Assembly: GCA_012511525.1 (NCBI GenBank)
Contig: JAAZFW010000157.1
Span: 1 to 5,508 of the forward strand
Direction of reading: 5' to 3'
Length of the DNA: 5,508 nt
DNA from: Clostridiaceae bacterium
GTDB taxonomy: Bacteria > Bacillota > Clostridia > Saccharofermentanales > UBA5734
The translations under genes were made by a program, and so were the position numbers. Under the pieces are notes generated by a model. That model had not been told where the DNA came from. It did no database searches and was given only the letters and a program-made list of their open reading frames with translations. Below are positions 1 through 5,508 of the stretch, one piece after another. The stretch's first letter is position 1. Each line of letters opens with the position of its first letter.

Positions 1-1397
1 TCATCGGGGAGAGATCCCTGGAGGATCTGACTGTCGGAATCACCGCAGGCGCGTCCACGCCAGAACGCATAATCAGGGAGGTTATTCAGGCAATGACTGA
101 ACAAGAAGTCACGCAGAACAAGCCGGAGATCGAAGAAGAGGTTCAGAAGGCTGTTCAAGAGGAAGTAAGGCAGGAAGACATCGAGGCGGTCGAGGCCGTG
201 GCAGTGGAGGCAGTGGAAGAAGCGGCGGTCGCTCAAGAAGCGCCGGCTGATCCCGCAGCAGAGGAACCGGAACCGCCGGCAGAACACCACGAGGATGCAT
301 CCGACATCAGCTTCACGGATTTCATCGACAACATTCCCCAGCTCAAGCGCGGCATAACGGTTCGCGGCACCATCATCCGTTATGACAACGAGAATGTCTA
401 TGTCGATGTTCGCGATAAATCTGAGGGGCGGATTCCGCGTCACGAATTCGATGGCGATCCCGATTTCGATCTTGATGAAGCCGTAGCCAATCACAAGGAA
501 ATCGATGTCTATGTGCGCAATATCCGCAATTCGGATATGGGCAAAGAAATCATCCTGTCCAAAGCCCGCGTCGATTTCACCAAGTACAAGGGCCTGATCG
601 AAGAAGCGTATAACGACAAGACCCCCATCTCGGTCAAGGTCGTCAATGTCGTCAAGGACGGCGTCATCGCCAGCTATGGCGGCGTGGATATTTACATCCA
701 CCGCACCCAGCTGGAGATGGGAATCGTCGAGGATCTCGAACCCTATCGCAACCAGACGCTGGATATCCTGGTCACCCAGTTTGACCCGGACAAGAAGCGC
801 CTTCGGGTTTCCGGCTCGCGCCGCGCCCTGCTCTCTCTGGAGCGCAGCGCCAAGGCCGATGAGCTGTGGACCTCGATCGCGGTCGGCAACGAGTATGACG
901 GCGTTGTGCGCAGCCTGACCGATTTCGGCGCTTTCGTCGACATCGGCGGCGTCGATGGCCTGGTCCATGTCTCAGAGCTGTCCTGGAACCGGATTCGTCA
1001 CCCGTCAGAAGTCGTGAACGTCGGCGATAACGTCCACGTCTATGTCAAGGATTTCGATCCGGAACGCAAGCGGATCTCGCTGGGCTACAAGAAAACCGAG
1101 GATGACCCGTACCACGATGTGGAAAGCCGCTTCCCGGTCGGCTCGATCGTGCGCGGCACCGTCGTGCGCATGTTCCCCTTCGGCGCATTCGTGGAGATTG
1201 CCCCGGGCGTCGATGCCCTCTGCCATATCTCCCAGATCGCCAACGTCCGCCTCAACAAGCCGAACGAAGTGCTCAGCGAGGGGATGGAAGTGGATGCCCG
1301 CGTGCTCGAGGTCAGCAACGACTCGCGCCGGATCAGCATCAGCATCAAGGAAGTTGAGCCGATCAACCCGCCAGGCTACGAGGACAATCATTTCTGA
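1..1397 (+). CDS. ispH-rpsA: IspH–ribosomal protein S1 fusion (5' partial)
   Basis: One open frame enters from the left edge (first full codon at 3) and ends at TGA 1395-1397. The first 30 codons match the IspH C-terminus; the next 434 residues, counted from the ATG at 93, are S1. After an acidic Glu/Ala/Val-rich linker (S1 residues ~1-70) come four S1 OB-fold domains at about 86-158, 175-245, 262-334 and 347-420. Domains 3 and 4 are the most canonical (DFGAFVDIGGVDGLVHVSEL, FGAFVEIAPGVDALCHIS). IspH reduces HMBPP to IPP/DMAPP in the MEP pathway; S1 binds mRNA at the 30S subunit. Four domains is the usual number in low-GC Gram-positive S1-like proteins, against six in E. coli. The fusion is known in Clostridia and annotated there as bifunctional. 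The IspH catalytic core lies outside the window, so its integrity cannot be judged. A GGAGG upstream of the ATG at 93 could also give separate S1. Confidence 0.9.
   Translation, partial: IGERSLEDLTVGITAGASTPERIIREVIQAMTEQEVTQNKPEIEEEVQKAVQEEVRQEDIEAVEAVAVEAVEEAAVAQEAPADPAAEEPEPPAEHHEDASDISFTDFIDNIPQLKRGITVRGTIIRYDNENVYVDVRDKSEGRIPRHEFDGDPDFDLDEAVANHKEIDVYVRNIRNSDMGKEIILSKARVDFTKYKGLIEEAYNDKTPISVKVVNVVKDGVIASYGGVDIYIHRTQLEMGIVEDLEPYRNQTLDILVTQFDPDKKRLRVSGSRRALLSLERSAKADELWTSIAVGNEYDGVVRSLTDFGAFVDIGGVDGLVHVSELSWNRIRHPSEVVNVGDNVHVYVKDFDPERKRISLGYKKTEDDPYHDVESRFPVGSIVRGTVVRMFPFGAFVEIAPGVDALCHISQIANVRLNKPNEVLSEGMEVDARVLEVSNDSRRISISIKEVEPINPPGYEDNHF
3..92 (+). other. ispH: C-terminal end of the IspH (LytB) domain
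   Basis: The translation from position 3 begins IGERSLEDLTVGITAGAST and continues PERIIREVIQA before the ATG at 93. The VGITAGASTP block followed by a helix with I-I-x-x-V-I is the characteristic end of IspH, the [4Fe-4S] 4-hydroxy-3-methylbut-2-enyl diphosphate reductase. There is no stop codon between this block and the S1 reading frame, and the two are in the same frame, so it is part of the fusion protein rather than a separate gene end. Only the last ~30 residues are visible. Confidence 0.88.
77..81 (+). promoter_or_regulatory. Possible internal SD for S1 alone
   Basis: GGAGG (inside AGGGAGG, 75-81) lies 11 nt before the ATG at 93, within the IspH coding end. It is a perfect anti-SD core at slightly long spacing, so ribosomes could start S1 without IspH. 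It may equally be chance, since the bases also encode Arg-Glu in the fusion frame. Confidence 0.35.
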
Positions 1398-1420
1398 TTT
1401 CTCCTCATAGCCGTTTGACC

Positions 1421-1465
1421 AACCACGAAAGAGGATGCTTGTGATCAGCATCCTCTTTTCTGGTT
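1421..1465 (+). terminator. Rho-independent terminator of ispH-rpsA
   Basis: A perfect 12-bp stem pairs 1428-1439 (AAAGAGGATGCT) with 1447-1458 (AGCATCCTCTTT) around a 7-nt loop. TTTT at 1456-1459 forms the T-run. A second 5-bp helix, AACCA (1421-1425) with TGGTT (1461-1465), sits below a 2x2 internal loop and extends the structure. The hairpin starts 23 nt after the rpsA stop, as expected for the end of that transcript. The T-run is short and partly inside the stem, so some read-through into the MATE gene is possible. Confidence 0.9.
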
Positions 1466-1489
1466 ACTGCCATCTGTCAGGAGGCGACC

Positions 1490-2911
1490 ATGCAAGACAG
1501 CCGCGCGCGCGAAGCGCAGCTCGCCGGAGAGGCCATCCCGCGCCTGGTGATCCGCTACGCCATCCCGGCGATTGTCGGCATGGTCGTCAACGCGACGTAC
1601 AACGTCGTCGACCGCTACTGGATCGGCCAGCTCAAGGATGTCAACGCCATGTCCGGCATCGGCCTGACGACCCCGCTGACCATGGTCGCGCTGGGATTTA
1701 TGCTCCTGGTCGGAATCGGGACGACGGCTTCGATCTCGATCCGGCTGGGTGAGAAGCGGCATGACGAGGCGGAGCGGATCCTGGCCAACGGCTTCACGCT
1801 TGCCCTGGCGGCCGGTGCGCTCCTGACCGTGGCAGGACAGCTGTTCCTCGAACCCGTCCTGCTCCTGGCCGGCGCCAGTCCGGCCACGCTGCCATACGCG
1901 TCCGACTACATGCGGATCGTTCTCTGGGGTGCCATGCCCAACACGATCGGGTTCGCCATGAACCACACCATCCGCGGCGCGGGCAATCCGAGACGTTCGG
2001 CGTCCACCCAGATCCTGGGCGCCGGCCTCAACATCGTGCTCGACCCGATTTTCATCTTCGGACTGGACATGGGGGTGCGCGGCGCCGCCCTGGCCACCGT
2101 GATCAGCCAAATCGTCTCGGCGGTCTGGGTGCTCAGCTATTTTGCCGGAGCCGGCAGCAACCTGAAGCTAAAGATCCGCCTGATGCGCCTGAAGGCCAAG
2201 GCGGTCGGCCAGATCCTGTCCATCGGCATCTCCCCCTTTGCCATGCAGGTGGCCGCCAGCCTGGTTTCGGTGTTCGCCAACCGCGCCCTGCGCGCGACGG
2301 GGGGCGATGTGGCCATCGGGGCGATGGCTGTGATCAACAGCGTGACCATCTTGTTCTTCATGCCGATCCTGGGCATCAACCAGGGCCTGCAGCCGATCCT
2401 CGGCTACAACTACGGCGCGGGCAACTTCAGCCGGGTGCGCGAAGCCTGGCGCTTCGGCGTTCTGCTGGCCAGCGCGATCGTGACAACCGGTTTCCTCGCG
2501 GTCCAGCTGTTTCCGCAGACGATCATCCGCATCTTCATCGACGATGCCGGCCTGGTCGCCGTCGGTACCCGCGGCCTGCGCATCTTCCTGGCCATGCTGC
2601 CGCTGCTCGGGTTCCAGGTGATTTCGACCGTCTATTTTCAAAGTGTGGGCAAGCCGCGCGCGGCGATCGTGGCCAGTTTGCTGCGTCAGGTGATCATATT
2701 GCTGCCGCTCTACCTGATACTGCCGAACCGGCTCGGTCTGACAGGCGTCTGGCTGGCCAGCCCGATCGCCGATTTCACGTCGTTTGCCGTCATTGCCGTT
2801 CTGATCCTGCGGGAGATGGGCCAGTTGAAGAAAAAGTCTTCTGACCTTCCGGCCAGAGCGGACCATCCGAGAGCAGAACATAGCGCTGGTGATCCAGCCA
2901 GCGGCCGTTGA
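1490..2911 (+). CDS. MATE family efflux transporter (MepA-like)
   Basis: A 473-residue inner-membrane protein of the MATE (MatE) family, which exports cationic drugs or metabolites in exchange for Na+ or H+. The chain is hydrophobic with about 12 expected membrane segments in two related halves. Family features include TYNVVDRYWIGQ (36-47), RLGEKRHDEAER (85-96), RGAGNPRRSA (162-171), NIVLDPIFIFG followed by GVRGAALATVISQ (181-207), GINQGLQPILGYNYGAG (295-311) and QSVGKPRAA (384-392). The GAGNPRRS and LDPIFIFG blocks resemble the MepA branch; the substrate cannot be read from sequence. The start is supported by AGGAGG (1479-1484), 5 nt before ATG. Only 24 nt separate it from the upstream terminator, so its promoter must lie in or before that hairpin. 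The polar tail after about residue 446 is antisense to the conserved end of the convergent GNAT gene; the overlap is 122 bp. The length is close to the family norm (~450). Confidence 0.95.
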   Translation: MQDSRAREAQLAGEAIPRLVIRYAIPAIVGMVVNATYNVVDRYWIGQLKDVNAMSGIGLTTPLTMVALGFMLLVGIGTTASISIRLGEKRHDEAERILANGFTLALAAGALLTVAGQLFLEPVLLLAGASPATLPYASDYMRIVLWGAMPNTIGFAMNHTIRGAGNPRRSASTQILGAGLNIVLDPIFIFGLDMGVRGAALATVISQIVSAVWVLSYFAGAGSNLKLKIRLMRLKAKAVGQILSIGISPFAMQVAASLVSVFANRALRATGGDVAIGAMAVINSVTILFFMPILGINQGLQPILGYNYGAGNFSRVREAWRFGVLLASAIVTTGFLAVQLFPQTIIRIFIDDAGLVAVGTRGLRIFLAMLPLLGFQVISTVYFQSVGKPRAAIVASLLRQVIILLPLYLILPNRLGLTGVWLASPIADFTSFAVIAVLILREMGQLKKKSSDLPARADHPRAEHSAGDPASGR

Positions 2912-3425
2912 TCTGCAAAAAGCGGGGCGCGATGCCTTCCAGCTCGAACCCGAGCCGCCGCGCCAGGGCGATCGAACGGACGTTGTCCGGCAGGATGTCG
3001 GCTTCGATCCGGTGCAGGCCGAAGTCCTGGAACATGCTGCGGATCCCGGCCTGGCCGGCTTCCGTTGCCAGGCCGCGCCCAACCTGGCCCTGGTCGAGGT
3101 GCCAGGCCAGGAAGTCGGATTTCAAGCTGCCGTAGATGATGTGGGTGAACGCCAGCCGGCCGATGATCCGAGCTGGATCCTCGCGCAGCGACAGCCAGAA
3201 GGGGACCGCGCGCCCGGCCTGGAAATCCTCCCGTTCCGCGGCCAGGTTCTGCTGCTGCTGGCGCAAGGTGAACAGGCTTTCCGGCCTGGAGGGAAACCAG
3301 GGCTGGTGAAAGAGCCGGTTGCGGCGATAGTAGTCCAGGACATCCGACGCGGCCTGCTCGCCGATGACGCGCAGCAGGAGGCGCGGTGTCCTGAGCGTGT
3401 GCAGATCGGGGATCAGCCGGGTCAT
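2790..3425 (-). CDS. GNAT N-acetyltransferase, RimJ/RimL type
   Basis: A 211-residue cytoplasmic acetyltransferase of the GNAT superfamily (Acetyltransf_3, RimJ/RimL group), which transfers acetyl from acetyl-CoA to an amino group. It opens with LRTPRLLLR (11-19), typical of the group. The acetyl-CoA loop is VGRGLATEA (115-123), followed by GLHRIEADILPDNVRSIALA (136-155), RRLGFELEG (156-164) and the C-terminal LQINGRWLDHQRYVLL (170-185). This block closely resembles RimJ, which acetylates ribosomal protein S5, but many relatives have other substrates. It starts 3 bp after the pepV stop. A weak AGGA SD (3436-3439) lies inside the last pepV codons, so translation is probably coupled. The last ~20 residues (Ser/Gly/Pro/Gln-rich) extend beyond the usual end and lie antisense to the last MATE membrane helix and following tail. 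Confidence 0.93.
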   Translation of the reverse strand: MTRLIPDLHTLRTPRLLLRVIGEQAASDVLDYYRRNRLFHQPWFPSRPESLFTLRQQQQNLAAEREDFQAGRAVPFWLSLREDPARIIGRLAFTHIIYGSLKSDFLAWHLDQGQVGRGLATEAGQAGIRSMFQDFGLHRIEADILPDNVRSIALARRLGFELEGIAPRFLQINGRWLDHQRYVLLSDGPLWPEGQKTFSSTGPSPAGSERQ

Positions 3426-3428
3426 GAA

Positions 3429-4790
3429 TCAAAAATCCTGAGACGGGGCTGCCAGTTCAGCCAGCGCATGCCGGTAGATTGCGGCACTTGCCAGCCAGGC
3501 GTTGATCTCGATGTGTTCGCCGGCCTGGTGGGCCGTTTCCGGCTGACCGGGGAAGGCCGCGCCGAACGCGGCGATGTTCGGCATCGTCCGGGCGTACGTT
3601 CCGCCGCCGATCGCGACCGGTTCGGCATTGGAGCCGGTCAGGCGGTTATAGACCGCGTTCAGGGTCCGGATGACAAACGATTCGCGGGGCAGGTGCAGCG
3701 GCGGGATGTTCTTTTCGATCGCGACAACGGCACCCAGCCGGGCAGCTGTTTCGCGCATCTGCTGCTCCAGTTCCCCGAACGGGCAGGATACGGGATACCG
3801 GATGTCGGCGGTCAGAACGGCACGGCCCTCTTCGAGGTGCAAGCGGCCGGCGTTAAAGGTCAGCGGGCCGGATGCGTCGCTCTGGGCGATATGAAGGCCG
3901 GTGCCATGCCAGTCGTCCCCGATCGCCTGCTGGTAAAAACGGACAAAGGGATGGCTGCAGAGAGCTTCGGCAAGACGGCGATCCGCTTCCTGCATCGCCA
4001 GGCTGATGGCATTTCGGCCGAGCCAGGGCATGCTGGCATGGCCGAGCGCGCCGTCGCAGCGGACATCCTCGCGGCCTGATGGGCCGTCAAACGTCAATCG
4101 GCAGCGCCCGGGGATCATGTTCGGGCTGGCACCGCCTTCGGCGGCGACCAGGCGCAGCGGATCGCCGGCTGGCTGGCCGCCCGTGACCGTGAAGGTGACC
4201 CAGCACAGTCCCTTTTCGGCGTAGATGACCGGGAAGTCGGCGTCCGGCGTGAATCCTGCGTCCGGCAACTGGGCGGTCCTGGCATAGTGGGCCATGCAGG
4301 AGCTGCCCCGCTCCTCGTCGAGGCCGACGATCAGGCGGATGCGCCCGCGCGGCTTGAAGCCCTGGTTCATGAGGTCCTTCATCGCGTAGAGCACGGCGAT
4401 GGCCGGCCCCTTGTCGTCGGCGGCACCCCGGGCGATCAGGCGGTCAGGCAGGATCACCGGAGAGAATGCGTCGCCGTCCCAGCCGTCGCCGGCCGGCACG
4501 ACATCCAGGTGGCACAGCGCGGCGACCAGGTGTTCGCCGCTGCCGAATTCGACATACCCGGCGCGGTTGTCCAGGTTGACACTGTGAAATCCCAGCTGCC
4601 GGCCCAGATCTAGGAAATGGTCGAGCGCCCGCCGCGTCTCGCGGCCGTACGGCGCCCCGTCCTCAGAAGGCCCTGCAACGCTGGGAATCGCACATAGGGC
4701 GGCCAGCTCGCGCACCATATCCGGACGGTAACGCGCCATGCTGCCGGCCAGTTCGCGGATTTTGGCCGGATCGGGTCCCGGCGCGCTCAT
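3429..4790 (-). CDS. pepV: M20 family dipeptidase, PepV-like
   Basis: A 453-residue cytosolic metallo-dipeptidase of the M20 family (PepV/Sapep type), which hydrolyses dipeptides with two zinc ions. The diagnostic blocks are present in order: HLDVVPAGDGW (94-104; His94 metal ligand, Asp96), RGAADDKGP (121-129; Asp125 as probable bridging ligand), LDEERGSS (157-164; Glu159 general base, Glu160 ligand), TPDADFPVIYAEKG (181-194; Asp183 ligand), the lid segment GHASMP (250-255), GGGTYAR (395-401) and FPGQPETAHQ (413-422; His421 ligand). All expected catalytic residues are present. PepV is about 470 residues, so the protein looks complete. The start overlaps the stop of the upstream gene as ATGA (4787-4790), with GGGGAG (4799-4804) 8 nt before it. 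Arg161 is unusual where Ser or Thr is common after DEE. The likely role is recycling peptides taken up or released by proteolysis. Confidence 0.95.
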   Translation of the reverse strand: MSAPGPDPAKIRELAGSMARYRPDMVRELAALCAIPSVAGPSEDGAPYGRETRRALDHFLDLGRQLGFHSVNLDNRAGYVEFGSGEHLVAALCHLDVVPAGDGWDGDAFSPVILPDRLIARGAADDKGPAIAVLYAMKDLMNQGFKPRGRIRLIVGLDEERGSSCMAHYARTAQLPDAGFTPDADFPVIYAEKGLCWVTFTVTGGQPAGDPLRLVAAEGGASPNMIPGRCRLTFDGPSGREDVRCDGALGHASMPWLGRNAISLAMQEADRRLAEALCSHPFVRFYQQAIGDDWHGTGLHIAQSDASGPLTFNAGRLHLEEGRAVLTADIRYPVSCPFGELEQQMRETAARLGAVVAIEKNIPPLHLPRESFVIRTLNAVYNRLTGSNAEPVAIGGGTYARTMPNIAAFGAAFPGQPETAHQAGEHIEINAWLASAAIYRHALAELAAPSQDF

Positions 4791-5278
4791 GTTTCAATCT
4801 CCCCGGCCATGTCGTTTCCAGATGTGAAATCGACCATGTCGGCGTTTTCGCACTCCGGGTGCAGGTGGCAGAACAGCCCGACATAAAGACCGCGCCGCTC
4901 TGCCGGTTTGCCGCAGACCACGCAGGCGTCTGCTGAGACCTCCTGCAGCGACAGCAGGCCGGAAAGCTGACCGAGCATGGTTTCGAGCCGTTCGGCACCA
5001 AGCTTGACCAGTCCTTCCTCCATCCGGACGCAGAGGAAATTATCGTGGGCTTCGAAACTGTGCAGCCGGAGCCCTTTGCGCTGTTTTTCCAGGTAGTCCA
5101 GGACCGACTCCAGCGCCGCCGGGCTGATGCCGGCGACCGGCGTGATGAAGGCTTTGAACCGGTTGCCTTCCAGAACAGTGAAGAGATAGCCGTTATAGAC
5201 ACCGAACACGCTATCTTCCTTGTTGTTGACTTTCCAGCCGTTTTGCTCGGCAAGTTTCATCAGTTGGGTGGAGATCAT
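4787..5278 (-). CDS. Small Cys/His (probable zinc-binding) protein, unknown function
   Basis: A 163-residue soluble protein that I do not recognise. Residues 1-110 look like a compact alpha/beta domain (ISTQLMKLAEQNGWKVN, then alternating strands such as VFGVYNGYLFTVLEG and FLCVRMEEGLVKLG). The C-terminal part carries C119-x2-C122, then C137-H-L-H140-x2-C143. This is a plausible treble-clef or zinc-ribbon site, so metal binding is inferred. No signal peptide or membrane helix is seen. The start at 5278 is preferred over a longer in-frame ATG at 5335: GAGGGAG (5287-5293 on this strand) sits 8 nt before it, and the upstream ATG lies within the TATAATGGG promoter box. It is the first gene of the operon and overlaps pepV by 4 bp, so the two are translationally coupled. 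A regulatory or accessory role is possible but not shown. Confidence 0.85.
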   Translation of the reverse strand: MISTQLMKLAEQNGWKVNNKEDSVFGVYNGYLFTVLEGNRFKAFITPVAGISPAALESVLDYLEKQRKGLRLHSFEAHDNFLCVRMEEGLVKLGAERLETMLGQLSGLLSLQEVSADACVVCGKPAERRGLYVGLFCHLHPECENADMVDFTSGNDMAGEIET

Positions 5279-5286
5279 AAGCCACG

Positions 5287-5293
5287 CTCCCTC
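5287..5293 (-). promoter_or_regulatory. SD site fixing the start of the Cys/His protein
   Basis: On the minus strand this reads GAGGGAG, 8 nt before the ATG at 5276-5278. It selects the 163-residue form over the longer reading frame from 5335, which has no SD and would begin inside the promoter. Confidence 0.8.
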
Positions 5294-5302
5294 GTCAATA
5301 GT

Positions 5303-5322
5303 GCCGGCGGTGTACCGCAGGC
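5303..5322. repeat. Imperfect inverted repeat in the operon leader
   Basis: GCC-G-GCGGT-GT-ACCGC-A-GGC forms two half-sites of 3+5 matching bases with one mismatch pair and a 2-nt centre. It lies between the TATAAT box (5334-5339) and the SD (5287-5293), a few bases downstream of the expected transcript start. It could be a repressor operator or a leader hairpin. The 2-nt centre favours a DNA-protein site over a stable RNA loop. In GC-rich sequence a chance origin cannot be excluded. Confidence 0.4.
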
Positions 5323-5333
5323 CCGTTAAACCC

Positions 5334-5339
5334 ATTATA
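5334..5339 (-). promoter_or_regulatory. -10 box of the leftward operon promoter
   Basis: The minus strand carries a perfect TATAAT within CGCTATAATGGG, about 56 nt before the preferred start at 5278. No good -35 hexamer exists at 16-18 bp spacing (the sequence there is ACAATT, CACAAT or TCACAA); TTGCTT is present but only 12 bp away. The surroundings are AT-richer than the genes. The predicted transcript would start near 5327 and carry a ~50-nt leader followed by the three-gene operon. Confidence 0.65.
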
Positions 5340-5397
5340 GCGTGAAAAGCAAAGCAATTGTGACACGAATGCGAAATGGCGGGTTACAGGTCAGAGG

Positions 5398-5403
5398 TAT
5401 AAA
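5398..5403 (+). promoter_or_regulatory. Candidate -10 box for the rightward gene
   Basis: TATAAA on the plus strand, about 49 nt before the ATG at 5452. No recognisable -35 box lies at normal distance (AATGGC at 17 bp). It is supported mainly by position, in a divergent intergenic region facing a gene start with an SD. Confidence 0.3.
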
Positions 5404-5451
5404 TGACACAGATCCCTCAAGGCATGACGACTCTGAAAGGAAAACACCGAA

Positions 5452-5508
5452 ATGCTGCGAAAATTAAAAGGCAGCAAATTGCCACTCAACGACACAGCGA
5501 GCACTGAA
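5452..5508 (+). CDS. Start of a rightward gene (3' partial), unidentified
   Basis: An ATG at 5452 opens a frame with no stop for the remaining 19 codons (MLRKLKGSKLPLNDTASTE). It is preceded by GAAAGGA (5435-5441) with 10 nt spacing, and lies divergent from the pepV operon. The N-terminus is basic, then polar, with no signal peptide evident so far. The G-x-K-L-P...T-A pattern faintly recalls the N-termini of RnfC-like electron-transfer proteins, but 19 residues are far too few for an assignment. The gene is real only if the frame stays open beyond the window. Confidence 0.5.
   Translation, partial: MLRKLKGSKLPLNDTASTE

Noticed and set aside
1445..2110. A 221-codon minus-strand open frame opposite the MATE gene
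   Set aside because: Its composition (Gly, Arg, Asp, Gln, His) mirrors antisense of a membrane-protein gene. No start signal or motif is seen.
2834..2853. A weak minus-strand hairpin followed by T residues (AAGGTC-AGAA-GACTTT)
   Set aside because: The stem is six pairs with a G-U, and the T-run is part of the stem. It lies inside the GNAT coding region before its stop, so it is not credible as a terminator.
2168..3082. A 304-codon minus-strand open frame
   Set aside because: It is antisense to the MATE gene and overlaps the GNAT gene in a different frame. It is rich in Arg, Gln, Asp and His with no domain signature.
2889..4079. A 396-codon plus-strand open frame
   Set aside because: It is antisense to the conserved GNAT and PepV genes. 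Its translation is low in hydrophobic structure, has no recognisable motif and no SD, and is typical of a shadow frame in GC-rich coding DNA.
5279..5335. A 19-residue N-terminal extension of the Cys/His protein from the ATG at 5335
   Set aside because: That ATG lies inside the TATAAT-GGG promoter sequence and has no SD, while the ATG at 5278 has GAGGGAG at 8 nt.
5358..5369. TTGTGACACGAA resembling half of a CRP/FNR-type site
   Set aside because: There is no matching second half at the required spacing; only a short GTG-A-CAC symmetry, expected by chance.
5403..5507. A 34-codon plus-strand small ORF, possible leader peptide
   Set aside because: Its ATG overlaps the candidate -10 box TATAAA and its SD (AGAGG, 5 nt) is weak. 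It overlaps the better-supported start at 5452 in another frame.

Overview
The window looks like chromosomal core sequence from a GC-rich member of the Firmicutes, most likely class Clostridia. The main clue is at the left edge. The last ~30 codons of IspH (LytB) run without a stop into a four-domain ribosomal protein S1, an IspH–S1 fusion known mainly from clostridia. A PepV-type M20 dipeptidase, a MepA-like MATE transporter and consistent GGAGG-type Shine-Dalgarno (SD) sites fit the same assignment. This is inference; no taxonomic marker such as rRNA is present.

Layout. Positions 1-1397 (+) hold the 3' part of the ispH–rpsA fusion. It is closed by a strong intrinsic terminator at about 1421-1465. 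A MATE-family efflux pump follows at 1490-2911 (+), with its own AGGAGG site. A leftward cluster of three tightly packed genes occupies 5278 down to 2790 (-): a 163-residue protein with a CxxC...CxLHxxC metal-binding pattern, a PepV-like dipeptidase (ATGA overlap with the first gene), and a RimJ/RimL-type GNAT acetyltransferase (3 bp after pepV). The GNAT 3' end converges on the MATE gene and the two overlap by 122 bp, with no convincing terminator between them. Positions 5279-5451 form a short divergent intergenic region. It has a perfect TATAAT box for the leftward operon, an inverted repeat in the expected 5' leader, and a weaker TATAAA candidate for a rightward gene that starts at 5452 and leaves the window.

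How the genes work together. The fusion links the last step of the MEP isoprenoid pathway (an Fe-S reductase) to the mRNA-binding ribosomal protein S1. The MATE gene probably acts alone as a cation-coupled drug or metabolite exporter. The leftward operon couples intracellular dipeptide hydrolysis to an N-acetyltransferase and an unrecognised small, probably zinc-binding protein, but the sequence does not show a shared pathway. I see no mobile element, CRISPR array, tRNA, rRNA or defence system. The items most worth a second look are the fusion with its possible internal start, the convergent gene overlap and the small Cys/His protein leading the pepV operon.
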